Below, one piece after another: positions 41,892-51,404 of a DNA stretch of 64,000 nt (position 1 is its first letter; each line of letters opens with the position of its first letter). Origin of the DNA: Phoma sp. XZ068 (lineage: Eukaryota; Ascomycota; Dothideomycetes; Pleosporales; Didymellaceae); assembly GCA_004835665.1 (NCBI GenBank), contig RBKR01000003.1, positions 1,984,001-2,048,000 on the forward strand. Reading direction: 5' to 3'. The notes beneath the pieces were generated by a model. The model had not been told where the DNA came from. It saw nothing but the letters and a program-made list of their open reading frames with translations, and made no database searches. The translations under genes were made by a program, and so were the position numbers.

Positions 41892-43406
41892 ATGGAGAGC
41901 TGGACGAAGAACGGGGAGGCTAGCAACAGCCTCGGGGAGACACCCAGTGAAACTACTACTACTACTACTACCACCACCCCACCGCCGCCCAATGCCGCCG
42001 ACTTCTATCGCACCAAGCCGGTGCTCGACCGCCGTGTGCACATCCTCGGCGTGGGGAATGTGGGCAGCTTTGTTGCGCATGCCGTGCGAGGGATCCCCAA
42101 TCCGCCGCCTGTCACGCTGCTGTTTCCCAGCTGGGAGCGCTTGAATCGCTGGAAGGACTCGCCGCAGCGGTTGTCGCTCGTGACCGAGGGTGACACAGAG
42201 ATACGTGATGGCTATGACGCTGAATTGGCTATCCCGCGCATTCGCTTCCACGGCAAGGAGGTCGGTCTGTCTAATAGTCCAAATGAGAGCTCCCCCGACA
42301 CGGCCTCCTTCCACGAGCCGCAGACGCTGGACGGAGAGTCGACCACGCCCATCAGCTCGCTGATTGTGTGCTCCAAGGCGCCCGTCGTGCTGCAGGGCCT
42401 CTCTGCCGTCAAGCACAGACTGCACAAAGACTCGGTCGTGCTGTTCCTGCAGAACGGCATGGGTATTGTTGAAGAGGTGAACCGCGAGATCTTCCCGGAC
42501 CCAGCAACGCGACCATACTACATGCTCGGCATCAACTCGCACGGCATGCACTCGTCGCCAGACAGCCCCTTCACCACCGTCCACGCCGGCTTCGGCACCA
42601 TCTCGCTGGGCATTCTCCCCCACGAGCGCGACCGCGATCCCACCTCGCCCTACGCGCCGCCCAAAAAACTCACCCCGCACAAGCAGCCCGTCCAGCCCGC
42701 ACCACCACCTCCTCCCCAAACCGACGACATCGGCCCCCCCACCTCAGCATCCACCCCCTGGACCCCAAACCAGCGCTACCTCCTCCGCACCCTCCTCCGC
42801 ACCCCCGTCCTCTCCGCAACCGCCTTCTCCCCGCCAGATCTTTTACAAATGCAACTCGAAAAGCTCGCCGTAAACTGCATCATCAACCCCCTCACCGTCC
42901 TCCTCGACGCCCGCAACGGCTCAATCCTATACAACTACGCACTAACCCGGACTGCCCGCCTGTTGCTCTCCGAAATCAGCCTCGTCCTACGCTCGCTGCC
43001 AGAACTCGCTTACATCCCCAACGTGTCCACGCGGTTTGACCCGGGGAGGTTAGAAACACTAGTCGTCTCCGTCGCGCAAAAGACAAAGGATAACATCTCT
43101 AGTATGCTGGCTGATGCGCGGGCGGGGAGGCAAACAGAGATAGAGTATATCAACGGGTGGATTGTGAGAAAGGGGGAGGAGATGGGTGTGAGGTGTGTGT
43201 TGAATTATTTGATTGTGAATTTGGTGAAGGGGAAGGCGCAGATGATTGATTTGGAGATTGGGGAGGGGGTGCCGTTTGTTTCTAGTAGTACTGGTGGTGG
43301 TGAGAGAGGTGGGGAGGGGGGAGTGGAGGTTAGGAGGGGTGTTGCAAGAGATGTGAAGGAAGAGGTAGAAAAGAGTAAGGGTGGGAAGGGGAAGAGTAAA
43401 CTGTAA
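41892..43406 (+). CDS. Ketopantoate reductase-like protein (ApbA/PanE family)
   Basis: A single exon encodes 504 aa. After a low-complexity start (Thr run then Pro run, residues ~21-32, from an ACT microsatellite) comes VHILGVGNVGSFVAHAVRG, the NADPH-binding GxGxxG loop at about 52-57. PISSLIVCSKAPVVLQGLSA and SVVLFLQNGMGIVEEVN are the second Rossmann half. In the C-terminal domain LEKLAVNCIINPLTVLLDARNG matches the catalytic Lys/Asn segment of 2-dehydropantoate 2-reductases. The reaction in pantothenate synthesis is reduction of ketopantoate to pantoate with NADPH. Fungi have several paralogs, some linked to mitochondrial functions, so the exact role is open. A Pro-rich insert (about residues 255-290) is unusual. 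The coding strand changes from C-rich to G-rich before the stop. Confidence 0.85.
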   Translation: MESWTKNGEASNSLGETPSETTTTTTTTTPPPPNAADFYRTKPVLDRRVHILGVGNVGSFVAHAVRGIPNPPPVTLLFPSWERLNRWKDSPQRLSLVTEGDTEIRDGYDAELAIPRIRFHGKEVGLSNSPNESSPDTASFHEPQTLDGESTTPISSLIVCSKAPVVLQGLSAVKHRLHKDSVVLFLQNGMGIVEEVNREIFPDPATRPYYMLGINSHGMHSSPDSPFTTVHAGFGTISLGILPHERDRDPTSPYAPPKKLTPHKQPVQPAPPPPPQTDDIGPPTSASTPWTPNQRYLLRTLLRTPVLSATAFSPPDLLQMQLEKLAVNCIINPLTVLLDARNGSILYNYALTRTARLLLSEISLVLRSLPELAYIPNVSTRFDPGRLETLVVSVAQKTKDNISSMLADARAGRQTEIEYINGWIVRKGEEMGVRCVLNYLIVNLVKGKAQMIDLEIGEGVPFVSSSTGGGERGGEGGVEVRRGVARDVKEEVEKSKGGKGKSKL

Positions 43407-45098
43407 GCTGTAAGATGGTTATATGTGTATATTTGCATGACTATTTAAAACAACAAAGTCCTTGGCCTTTTTCTTCGTCCTGCTACAGTACATCTGACGA
43501 CCCCTGTGGAGAATACTGAAGTTTGGTAAGTAGTATTGACATGACATTTACACATATTTGGAAACTGTATGAATACACAAATAAACAGTATCCAGAAACC
43601 ATTTACACTCTTACTATTGCTACCCATCCAATTCCTACGATCCACTCCCCATCAAGACTTGTCTCTTCCCATGTGGCCATCGGTACGTATAGCATCCAAT
43701 ACCCTCACGCTTTTCCGTCCCCAGACCTGGCATTCTCCTCTTTTCCGGCTCGTAATTGAAGGGGTAGCTGTGGATCTTATTACTGCCCGATTCTCGCTTG
43801 GATGCTGGTATGTTTGACCGGCGAGCCTGCAGAGAGGTTGAATTGGGTTGTGGTTAGGTGTGTTAGAGGGACTGCTTTGGTGTTGGGTGAAGAGCCGATA
43901 GTGAGGAGAGGCATGTATGCATGGAGCTGGGAATTAAAGGAATTTGAATTACGCTCCCAGTCCTTGACTTAATTAGTACCTAGTACCTCACGGTTCGAAC
44001 GCTCAAAATGATTAAAGCAATCAGAACGCTCCGAATTAGTCGACTTTACTCCCCTTTTCTGGGCTGCTTGTACTCGCTCCCAGCTGTGAAGCTTACTATA
44101 GCTTCTCCCCCTCCTCGGGTGCATAGCTTCTTATGACACCTTGACTTCTACGTAGCTTCAAGTCGCTGGATGCTAAATACGTGAATCAGTGGGGATGGGA
44201 ATAGAACTATTTATACGCCGACATGCGTAGTTTGGAAGAGAATTGATTCATTTAACCGCGATTGACACGCACAACCATTTACAATCTACATTTCCATACA
44301 GAGTTCTTGGTCCTTGACGCGGTCGTACATCCTGCCCTAATGCTCCGAACAACCCAGCAATCAGAACGCCCCGAATCATAAAATTCGCTTCCATTTTCGG
44401 GCGTCGTAATTGCAACGGTAGTGCCAGCTGTGGAGCTCAATACTCCCAACCACCACCAAATTTACCCTCGTTACGTCATCCCCTCGAAACATTCTCAAAA
44501 GCTCTCGGCCCAAACAAGACTTCAAGCTCCGGCGCCACACCCGCGCCACACATTTCCGGAGCATTTGCACGCGCCACACACGACCAGCGAATCACAGCGC
44601 CTGCAACTCCGCAACGCTCTGCACGACGGCTCCTCGGTCGGGGCCTCGGTCGCTAGCATCCCCCGGGCTAAACCACCGCTCGGAATTTTCGTTGGTTCAC
44701 ACTGCGTGTCGGAGTTTTCGTCCAGTCAAGCGTGTTAACGCCGGTGGAGAAGTATGGTCGGGGTGTCGTGTGCTTGCTTCCTACGGCAACCCAACAGTGA
44801 CTTACTATGCCGTGCGCTACCTATGCTACCCTGCGGTCTCCTACGGTGCCCTCCGGCGAAAGTCGCCATCTGCAGGTAACAAGGCAAGATGTTAGCACCG
44901 CGCGGGCAGGCGCGATAAGTCCTCCTCGGCATTTACACATAACTTGGGGGCCTATATATACAACGGGCTAGCCCGTGGGTTTGGAGGACGTAATGAATTA
45001 AGCTTTTGGTATTCCCGGGTCTACCACCAGTACACATACAACTCTCCGTGATTCCGATCTTGAGTAGGGCGAGCACGCGATCATATACTACAACATCA
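43407..45098. other. Gene-free stretch of about 1.7 kb with diverged direct repeats
   Basis: No gene was recognised. Two segments share a 20-bp block (44017-44036 and 44357-44376, one mismatch) and a CCAGCTGTGRAGCT block about 50-60 bp further on (44079 and 44424). A third, weaker relative is near 43731-43775. They may be old copies of a small repeat. Confidence 0.4.
44017..44437. repeat. Diverged direct repeats, about 80 bp each, 340 bp apart
   Basis: Copy 1 covers 44017-44094 and copy 2 covers 44357-44437. The ends are nearly identical (GCAATCAGAACGCYCCGAAT and CCAGCTGTGRAGCT) while the middle parts differ. No target-site duplication or coding sequence was seen, so the nature is unknown. 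Confidence 0.6.
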
Positions 45099-47044
45099 AT
45101 GGAGAACGCACGGCGCACGACGTCTCGCCGCTCGTCAAGACGCTCGTCAAGACACTCGTCGAGATCCAGGTCGAATCCCCCGTTACATCGGTTACTTTCC
45201 AGTCACCATCCTGATGACCACTCGGTGTATCACCATGAAGACGGTGACGGGGTGCATGTCCGCGATACGTCATTGCACAAAACGGAGTCTCAGCGGCGAG
45301 ACGGAGAGGATTCGTCAAGCGATGGGAGCAGTGCGAGTAGTACGCGGGAAAAAGACGAGCACGACAAAGATGAAAACGAGGAGACGACGTATGAGGAGAT
45401 CAGGGCAGGGATACCGTATGAGCACGATGTCGAAGCTGCGAAGCCCGAGCTGGAGAAGAAGAGGAGTAGGGGCAGTGTTAGGGATCCGAATCTCGTAAGT
45501 ACTTACAATGTGAGTATGGTTCAACATGGCTGACCGCGTGGTAGGTGACGTGGGATTCACCAGATGACCCTGCGAATCCGAAGAATTGGTCGTTTAAGCG
45601 TAAGTGGGCAGCTACGCTTATTGTGTCCTGCTTTACGCTCGTGTCGCCTATCTCCTCGTCGATGATCTCGCCGGCACTGGCTTCTATCAGTAAGGACTTT
45701 AACATTACGAATGAGGTCGAGGCGCAACTTACGTTGAGTATCTTCGTCCTCGCCTACGCTATCGGTCCGCTTTTCCTTGGACCGCTGTCGGAGATCTATG
45801 GGCGTGTCATCGTGTTGCAGTTGTCGAATATGTTTTACTTGGCCTGGAATCTGGGCTGCGGGTTTGCTCAGACGTCAGGACAGCTGATGGCGTTCCGGTT
45901 CCTCAGTGGATTGGGCGGTTCTGCGCCCCTGGCAATTGGTGGTGTAAGTCAGATGGTCTTGATATGCGTCTCCTGCTAACATTGTTAGGGCCTCCTAAGT
46001 GACTGCTTCCATGCCGAACAGCGAGGGAAGGCCATATCCATCTACTCCCTCGCACCACTCCTAGGACCAGCTATCGGCCCCATCGCCGGCGGCTTCATCA
46101 GCCAAAACACCACCTGGCGCTGGTGCTTTTATGCAACCACCATCTTCACTGCCGTCGTGCAGTGTTTCGGCCTGCTCTTCCTGCAAGAAACCTACGCCCC
46201 GAAACTCCTCGCCTGGAAGCGCGACAAACTCATCAAAGAAACGGGCAACACAGCACTGCACACCGAATTCGACAGCCCAGACCGCACCCTCGCCACCACC
46301 CTCAAAGTCGCTCTCCAACGCCCCTTCATCCTCCTCGGCACCCAGCCCATCCTCCAGGTCCTCGCCGCCTACATGGCCTACCTCTACGGGCTGATGTACC
46401 TCATGCTCTCCACCTTCCCGCGTCTCTGGACAGGCCAGTACCACATGAGCGTCGGCATCGGGTCATTGAACTTCATATCCATGGGCGTAGGCTTCTTCCT
46501 CGGCACACAGATCACCGCACCGCTAAACGACATGCTCTACCGGCGGCTCAAAGCGCGGAACAACGGCGTGGGCAAGCCCGAGTTCCGCGTGCCGATTATG
46601 GTGCCCGCGAGTTTGCTGGTGCCGGTGGGACTGTTTTGGTATGGCTGGAGTGCGCAGGCGGGCGTGCATTGGATTATGTGAGTTGCATTTCCCCATGTTC
46701 ACTGATCGTTTAAAAGGAGTGTGCTAATCTAACGGTATAGGCCTAATATCGGGGCAGCGTTCTTCTGCGCAGGCGTTATTATTGGATTTCAGTGCATTCA
46801 GACGTATCTGGTTGACAGCTATACGCGGTACGCGGCGAGTGCTATTGCGGCGGCGACTGTTCTGAGGTCGCTGGCTGGGTTTGGGTTTCCGCTGTTTGCG
46901 CCGGCCATGTACAATGCGCTGGACTTTGGGTGGGGGAATAGTTTGCTGGGGTTTGTGGCGTTGGGGCTGGGAGTGCCGGCGCCGTTTATGCTGTGGAAGT
47001 TTGGGGAGGGGTTGAGGGCGAGGAGTCAGTTTGCTGCTGGGTGA
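45099..47044 (+). CDS. MFS transporter, DHA1 (drug:H+ antiporter) type
   Basis: Four exons (45099-45494, 45545-45943, 45989-46677, 46741-47044) give 595 aa. All three introns (50, 45 and 63 bp) keep the frame. The cytosolic N terminus of about 130 residues is unusual: an Arg/Ser repeat (SRRSSRRSSRHSSRSRS) followed by His-rich and acidic stretches. TWDSPDDPANPKNWSFKRKW then opens the transport domain, as in fungal polyamine/multidrug carriers. Motif A-like GPLSEIYGRVIVLQ and motif C-like APLLGPAIGPIAGGFISQ are present, with twelve helices expected. The C-terminal VDSYTRYAASAIAAATVLRS and FGFPLFAPAMYNALDFGWGN are classic for this subgroup. Likely an exporter of drugs or metabolites at the plasma membrane; the substrate is not deducible. 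Confidence 0.92.
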
Positions 47045-47478
47045 GTGCTGTAGTTGTATGTGTATTGGAGTGTGGTGTTCAACCAAGCTCGAGAGAATCA
47101 TGGCTTGGGTGAAAGTGAATATAGTAATAAGTATAATCAACCAATTGGAGTGTATGGGGGAATACTAGACCTTGAATAGGTCGTCCTGGGAGAGCAGCCG
47201 TTGCTGTAGTAAGAGTACCAGTAACTGCTTGCCAAGCATATATGCCATTTTATAATGTAAAGTAGACATCAGCGTTAAAGTAAACGTCGTCAGAATAAGC
47301 TCACATGGGCAGCATACTGCGTCCGCCACTGCGCTCGATTGGCTCCACTTGATCAGTCGATGTGATGCCCGCGGTGGACATGTCATTCGATTGGCCCGTG
47401 CACGGCTGGCCGTTGCAGCCTCCAAAAAGTTCCCCAGCATCCACGACCATCACGTCACGCCGTCCCCGCACACACACG
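47045..47478. other. Intergenic stretch between MFS gene and SCO1
   Basis: This 434-bp region holds the MFS 3' end and SCO1 promoter. The SCO1 frame stays open upstream to an ATG at 47365, but that extension does not look like a better presequence. Confidence 0.4.
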
Positions 47479-48420
47479 ATGGCTGCACCAAGCCGATGCA
47501 CTGCGCGCATTGCCGCCCTCCATAAGAATGCTACCCCGCGCATTTCGACTTCCCGCCAGGAGGTCGCCCGCACATTCACATCCAAAGCATCCGCACCGCC
47601 CCGAACATGTCTGCGCCAGGCCCAGCGACCGGCTGAGGCGCGCCGGGCATTCTCGCAGTCGTCGTACCGCCAGGCGCTCAAGACCATCGACCAGATCAAG
47701 GCGCGCAACAAGGGCGGCCCCTTCAACATCACCGCTGCCCTGCTCTTCATCGCGACTGCCGGCGGGCTATGGGCCTACTTCACCTACGAGAAGGAGCGCA
47801 TGGCCCGCAAGCGCATCGCCGAGCAGACCAAGGGCGTCGGCAAGCCCAAGGTCGGCGGGCCGTTTGAGCTCGTCGACCAGGACGGCAAGGTCTTCTCGTC
47901 CAACGACATGCTGGGCAAGTACTCGCTGGTGTACTTTGGCTTCACCCACTGCCCGGACATTTGCCCGGACGAGCTGGACAAGATGGCCCTGATGTACGAC
48001 AAGGTGCGCGAGAAGTGCGGAAACGTCCTGCTGCCGCTCATGATCACGTGTGATCCGGCGCGCGACAGCCCTGCCGTGCTGAAGGAGTACCTGGCCGAGT
48101 TCCACCCCGACTTCATTGGCTTGACCGGCAACCACGAGCAGATCAAGGACACGTGCAAGGCCTATCGCGTGTACTTTAGCACGCCCAAGGATGTTGCGCC
48201 GGGGCAGGACTACCTGGTCGACCACAGCATTTACTTCTACCTAATGGGTGGGTCCCGAATTAAACATAATCATGACAGTCAACTAACGCCTGCAGACCCC
48301 GAGGGCGACTTCGTCGAGGCCATCGGCCGCAATTTCACCGCCGACCAGGCCGCCAAGGTCATCTCCGACCACGTCAAGGACTGGGAGAAGCCGCTGAAGA
48401 AGGAGGCACGCTGGGAGTAG
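47479..48420 (+). CDS. SCO1: SCO1-type mitochondrial copper chaperone
   Basis: Two exons (47479-48247 and 48296-48420) encode 297 aa. The start at 47479 gives an Arg-rich, acid-poor mitochondrial presequence (MAAPSRCTARIAALHKN). One membrane helix lies at about residues 82-101 (FNITAALLFIATAGGLWAYF). The thioredoxin-like domain follows: GPFELVDQDGKVFSSNDM, then YFGFTHCPDICPDEL with the copper-binding Cys at about 158 and 162, CDPARDSP, and YLVDHSIYFYLMDPEGDFVE containing the third ligand His at about 249. Sco1 sits in the inner membrane and delivers copper to the CuA site of cytochrome c oxidase subunit 2. The 48-bp intron (GTGGGT donor, CTAAC branch, TGCAG acceptor) is a multiple of three and stop-free, so the unspliced frame is also open. 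Confidence 0.94.
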   Translation: MAAPSRCTARIAALHKNATPRISTSRQEVARTFTSKASAPPRTCLRQAQRPAEARRAFSQSSYRQALKTIDQIKARNKGGPFNITAALLFIATAGGLWAYFTYEKERMARKRIAEQTKGVGKPKVGGPFELVDQDGKVFSSNDMLGKYSLVYFGFTHCPDICPDELDKMALMYDKVREKCGNVLLPLMITCDPARDSPAVLKEYLAEFHPDFIGLTGNHEQIKDTCKAYRVYFSTPKDVAPGQDYLVDHSIYFYLMGGSRIKHNHDSQLTPADPEGDFVEAIGRNFTADQAAKVISDHVKDWEKPLKKEARWE

Positions 48421-48609
48421 ACTGGTCGATAAACACTGTACTTGTATGTATGACATACCATAGATTTTGTACTCGGGTATATGTAGAACACACTGTACAA
48501 TCAGCATTCAACAATCACAAAGGTCTAGGACATCGCAGGGCTGCGAGACTGCTGATTCACCACTGCTGATGTGAACAGACCACTCACACGAACCTTGACG
48601 ATCACTGCC

Positions 48610-49046
48610 TCAGCCCTCAACGGGCGCACTCGCCAGCAAGCAAGCAAACGAAGCTTTCCCGTTTTGCCAATCGTCAGCATCGCCCTCGCCGACAGCGCGG
48701 TACCAACTGGACACATCCGTCCACGTCGTCCTTGGCAGCACAAACTCGGTGTCTTGGCCCTGCAGCCCCATCATCTCTCCGTCAACTGTCAGCACAATTC
48801 AGCACACGACCCGACCCCATGCTGGAAATCGCCCGAGCTGGATGCGCTTCTACCGCGCGAAGTCTGTCGGTCATGGCGCTTCAGCTGGGCCCCATAACGC
48901 CAGCAGTAGCGTGATTGGTGCTGCGCCCATCGTGGCGCCCGCGCCGACCCTTCGGGATCCCCTCACCTCCAATTGTTAACCGCACTAACATCTGTGTATG
49001 CATGAGGGCGATGCACTGTTGCGAGCGCATCTTTCAGCTTCTGCAT
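48610..49046 (-). CDS. Possible small hypothetical gene, structure unresolved
   Basis: Minus-strand blocks read like real protein although no family is recognised. Block A (49046-48967) gives MQKLKDALATVHRPHAYTD and SAVNNW, preceded in frame by APPDPDNFSPPPPAS. The same frame runs on after a single TGA (48965-48963) as GAQLKRHDRQTSR to 48854. From there a possible 68-bp intron (48853-48786, GTAGAA donor, CTGACAG acceptor) joins in phase to VDGEMMGLQGQDTEFVLPR and DVSSWYRAVGEGDADDW, ending SAPVEG with a stop at 48610. The TGA may lie in an intron with an alternative donor (GTTAGT near 48985), or the gene may be broken. It sits between SCO1 and the DUF3176-like gene. Start and splicing are uncertain. 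Confidence 0.35.
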
Positions 49047-49310
49047 GGACGCCGGGGGAGGTGGACTAAAGTTGTCTGGATCTGGGGGTGCAAATGCATG
49101 GAAATGGTATATGTAGGTGGTGGTTTGGGGGCCATGCACAAGGATTTGTTGGTTTGTTGTTTGTCTTACATTTAATTTCCACGTCTTACTGTGCCTCAAT
49201 TGTGCCGGCGAGGCGTACCGCGAGGTACCTCTGTACCTCAATTTCAAGCTCCTTCTTCCTCTCTCATCCCTTGCACCGACTATCGACTGCATCGATTGTG
49301 AGCTCTTATC

Positions 49311-51404
49311 ATGGACCAGAACACACCAACACAGAACGAGAGGCAGCTGGACCAAGACACCTTGGCAAAGCTGACCTCGCCCCCAACCCCAAATCCAAAT
49401 GATGCCATCGTACCGGCGCACGAGAGCGAGACAAGTACGAATGAAAAGAGCAGCGTCAAGGACACATGCACGTCGTCGTCCGACTCCTACAAGAAAGCTC
49501 CCGATGTCGAGACCGCTGAAGTCAAGAGCGACGATAGTAGTGAAGATGGCATTGACTGGAGACCCGGCTTCCGCCAGCAGTTTCCGTGGATTGGCTTCTC
49601 GGGCCTCATGATCATCATTGTCGCAACGTCCATGGCTGTCGCTGTCCTTGGTGCGTCAAACAAAGAACGCGTCAAGGATTGGCCATTTACACGCTTTCCC
49701 ATCCAACCTAACGTGCTGATCAATATTGCGAATCAGTTCCAGAACCTGGGCTTGATCACGTTCATCAGTCAAGGTCTGGCCATTGCGTGGTGGAGGAAGG
49801 CTATGCAGGGCAGCACTCTCAGCACGCTGCACAGGAACCACGCATATTCATATAGCTTCTACTCCATCATCACCTCGGGAAAGCACTTCAATATTGTCGC
49901 GCTCGCGGCGCTGATGACCAAGTTCGCTGTCATCGACAGTACGCTCTTCCAGAAGGCGACCAAGACCATCGTCACCCAGCAAGCCAACTACAAGAATGTC
50001 TCGGTCACGGCCTGGGTCGAGACCAATTGGCCTGCCAATAGTGGCGGTGTCCCAGGAGAGAACGGAGCGATCAAGACTGTCGACAGTGCGTGGGCGGGTA
50101 TAATCAACGCGTACAATGGCAAGATCGCAAACGGCAAAGTCCACGACACCCTCTTCAGTAACGCCTCGTTCTTCGACTGCCCCTTCAGACAGGAGTGTAG
50201 TGGTGCGATCAAGGCACTGGGGTTTGCTTACAATTGCAGCACCACAACTGAGGATGTCAACTACGGCCTGCAACATCAGAGTTCAGCGGGAGGTTTCGAG
50301 ACTACATATCCGCTGTGGAGTATCGGATTCTCGCCATCCTGGGCATCCGACACCAAGCCGTATGCGAGCGTCAACATGGACATGCTGTACGTTGACAGTC
50401 ATGCTGGTACTACAAACAACGACTGTCCCGGCAGCCTCACACGACGGACATGTGAGATCCGCCCCGCCGTCGTCGAATACCCCGTCACCGTCATGGTACC
50501 GTCTGAAGAAGAACTTAACGGAAAGAACATTGTCACGCACATCAAGTTCTACAGCAAGGACAAACCATACGACCTCAGCACGCCCATCACCGACCCGCAA
50601 ATCGACCACCTCAAATTCCTCGAATACATCGACCTCAACGAGAAATTCAACGAAACATCCACCATCGGCGCCCTCACCTACGTCCTCAACAACCTCTACT
50701 CCTCCTCCGCAAACCTCACCTACCGCGACGACTGGGACATCGTGCTCCGCGGCGGCCAAGCCCAAACCACCTTCTTTGCTGACACTGACACTGAAACTTT
50801 TTCTCGATGCTACTACCACATCGACCGCCCAGACCAAGACGACCCGGCAATCGAACTCCTCCGCAAAATAAACACACTCTCCTTCGTCGCAGCCCTCTAC
50901 CTCAAAGGCCAACCCAACACCCCCGTCTCCGCCCGCGCCTCCTCCGGCATGTCCTCCCAAACCGTGCTCACGAGCGTAACAGGCATCGTAGAAGAATACA
51001 CCACAGACTTCAACTACGTCGCCGGCGCGCTAGTAGCCACACTGGTGACAATCCTCCTCGTCCTCCCCGTCTACCACGGCTTCTGGCAGCTCGGTCGCAA
51101 AGTCACCCTCGGCCCGCTGGAAATCGCAAACGCGTTCAATGCGCCTGTTATCCGTCCCGAGAACGTCAAGGCGCAGCACGGCGACTTTGAAGAAGTGCTG
51201 CAGGAGGTGGGGAAGAGGAGGGTAAGGTATGGACAGTTGAAGGATGCGCCGCCGGGGAGTATGGGGATTGCGGAGCCGGAGGCGGTGGTTAAGCCGAGTT
51301 ATAGGGAGAGTAGGAGGTTTACGCGCGCTCAGCAGGGGGTTGTGGGGGTGGGGTTGGGGGCGACGATTGGGGGGGTTGCGGCGGTGACGTTGGGGGAGCG
51401 GTAG
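49311..51404 (+). CDS. DUF3176-like fungal membrane protein
   Basis: A single exon encodes 697 aa. After about 85 hydrophilic residues, WIGFSGLMIIIVATSMAVAV is the first helix. NLGLITFISQGLAIAWWRKA and STLSTLHRNHAYSYSFYSII, then FNIVALAALMTKFAVIDSTL, match the conserved core of the fungal DUF3176 group as I know it (WWR..LHR, then SG..FNLVALA, then LLQ..). A large, Cys-containing, N-glycosylable domain follows (residues ~215-570, probably outside). A last helix, YVAGALVATLVTILLVLPVY, precedes a short cytosolic tail. Function of the family is unknown; topology suggests a surface or vacuolar membrane protein. The gene changes from C-rich to strongly G-rich on the coding strand in the last 250 bp. 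Confidence 0.75.
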   Translation: MDQNTPTQNERQLDQDTLAKLTSPPTPNPNDAIVPAHESETSTNEKSSVKDTCTSSSDSYKKAPDVETAEVKSDDSSEDGIDWRPGFRQQFPWIGFSGLMIIIVATSMAVAVLGASNKERVKDWPFTRFPIQPNVLINIANQFQNLGLITFISQGLAIAWWRKAMQGSTLSTLHRNHAYSYSFYSIITSGKHFNIVALAALMTKFAVIDSTLFQKATKTIVTQQANYKNVSVTAWVETNWPANSGGVPGENGAIKTVDSAWAGIINAYNGKIANGKVHDTLFSNASFFDCPFRQECSGAIKALGFAYNCSTTTEDVNYGLQHQSSAGGFETTYPLWSIGFSPSWASDTKPYASVNMDMLYVDSHAGTTNNDCPGSLTRRTCEIRPAVVEYPVTVMVPSEEELNGKNIVTHIKFYSKDKPYDLSTPITDPQIDHLKFLEYIDLNEKFNETSTIGALTYVLNNLYSSSANLTYRDDWDIVLRGGQAQTTFFADTDTETFSRCYYHIDRPDQDDPAIELLRKINTLSFVAALYLKGQPNTPVSARASSGMSSQTVLTSVTGIVEEYTTDFNYVAGALVATLVTILLVLPVYHGFWQLGRKVTLGPLEIANAFNAPVIRPENVKAQHGDFEEVLQEVGKRRVRYGQLKDAPPGSMGIAEPEAVVKPSYRESRRFTRAQQGVVGVGLGATIGGVAAVTLGER

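Noticed and set aside
41493..42719. 408-codon minus-strand frame antisense to the ketopantoate reductase-like gene
   Set aside because: Composition artefact of the C-rich coding strand; the sense strand has clear Rossmann and catalytic motifs.
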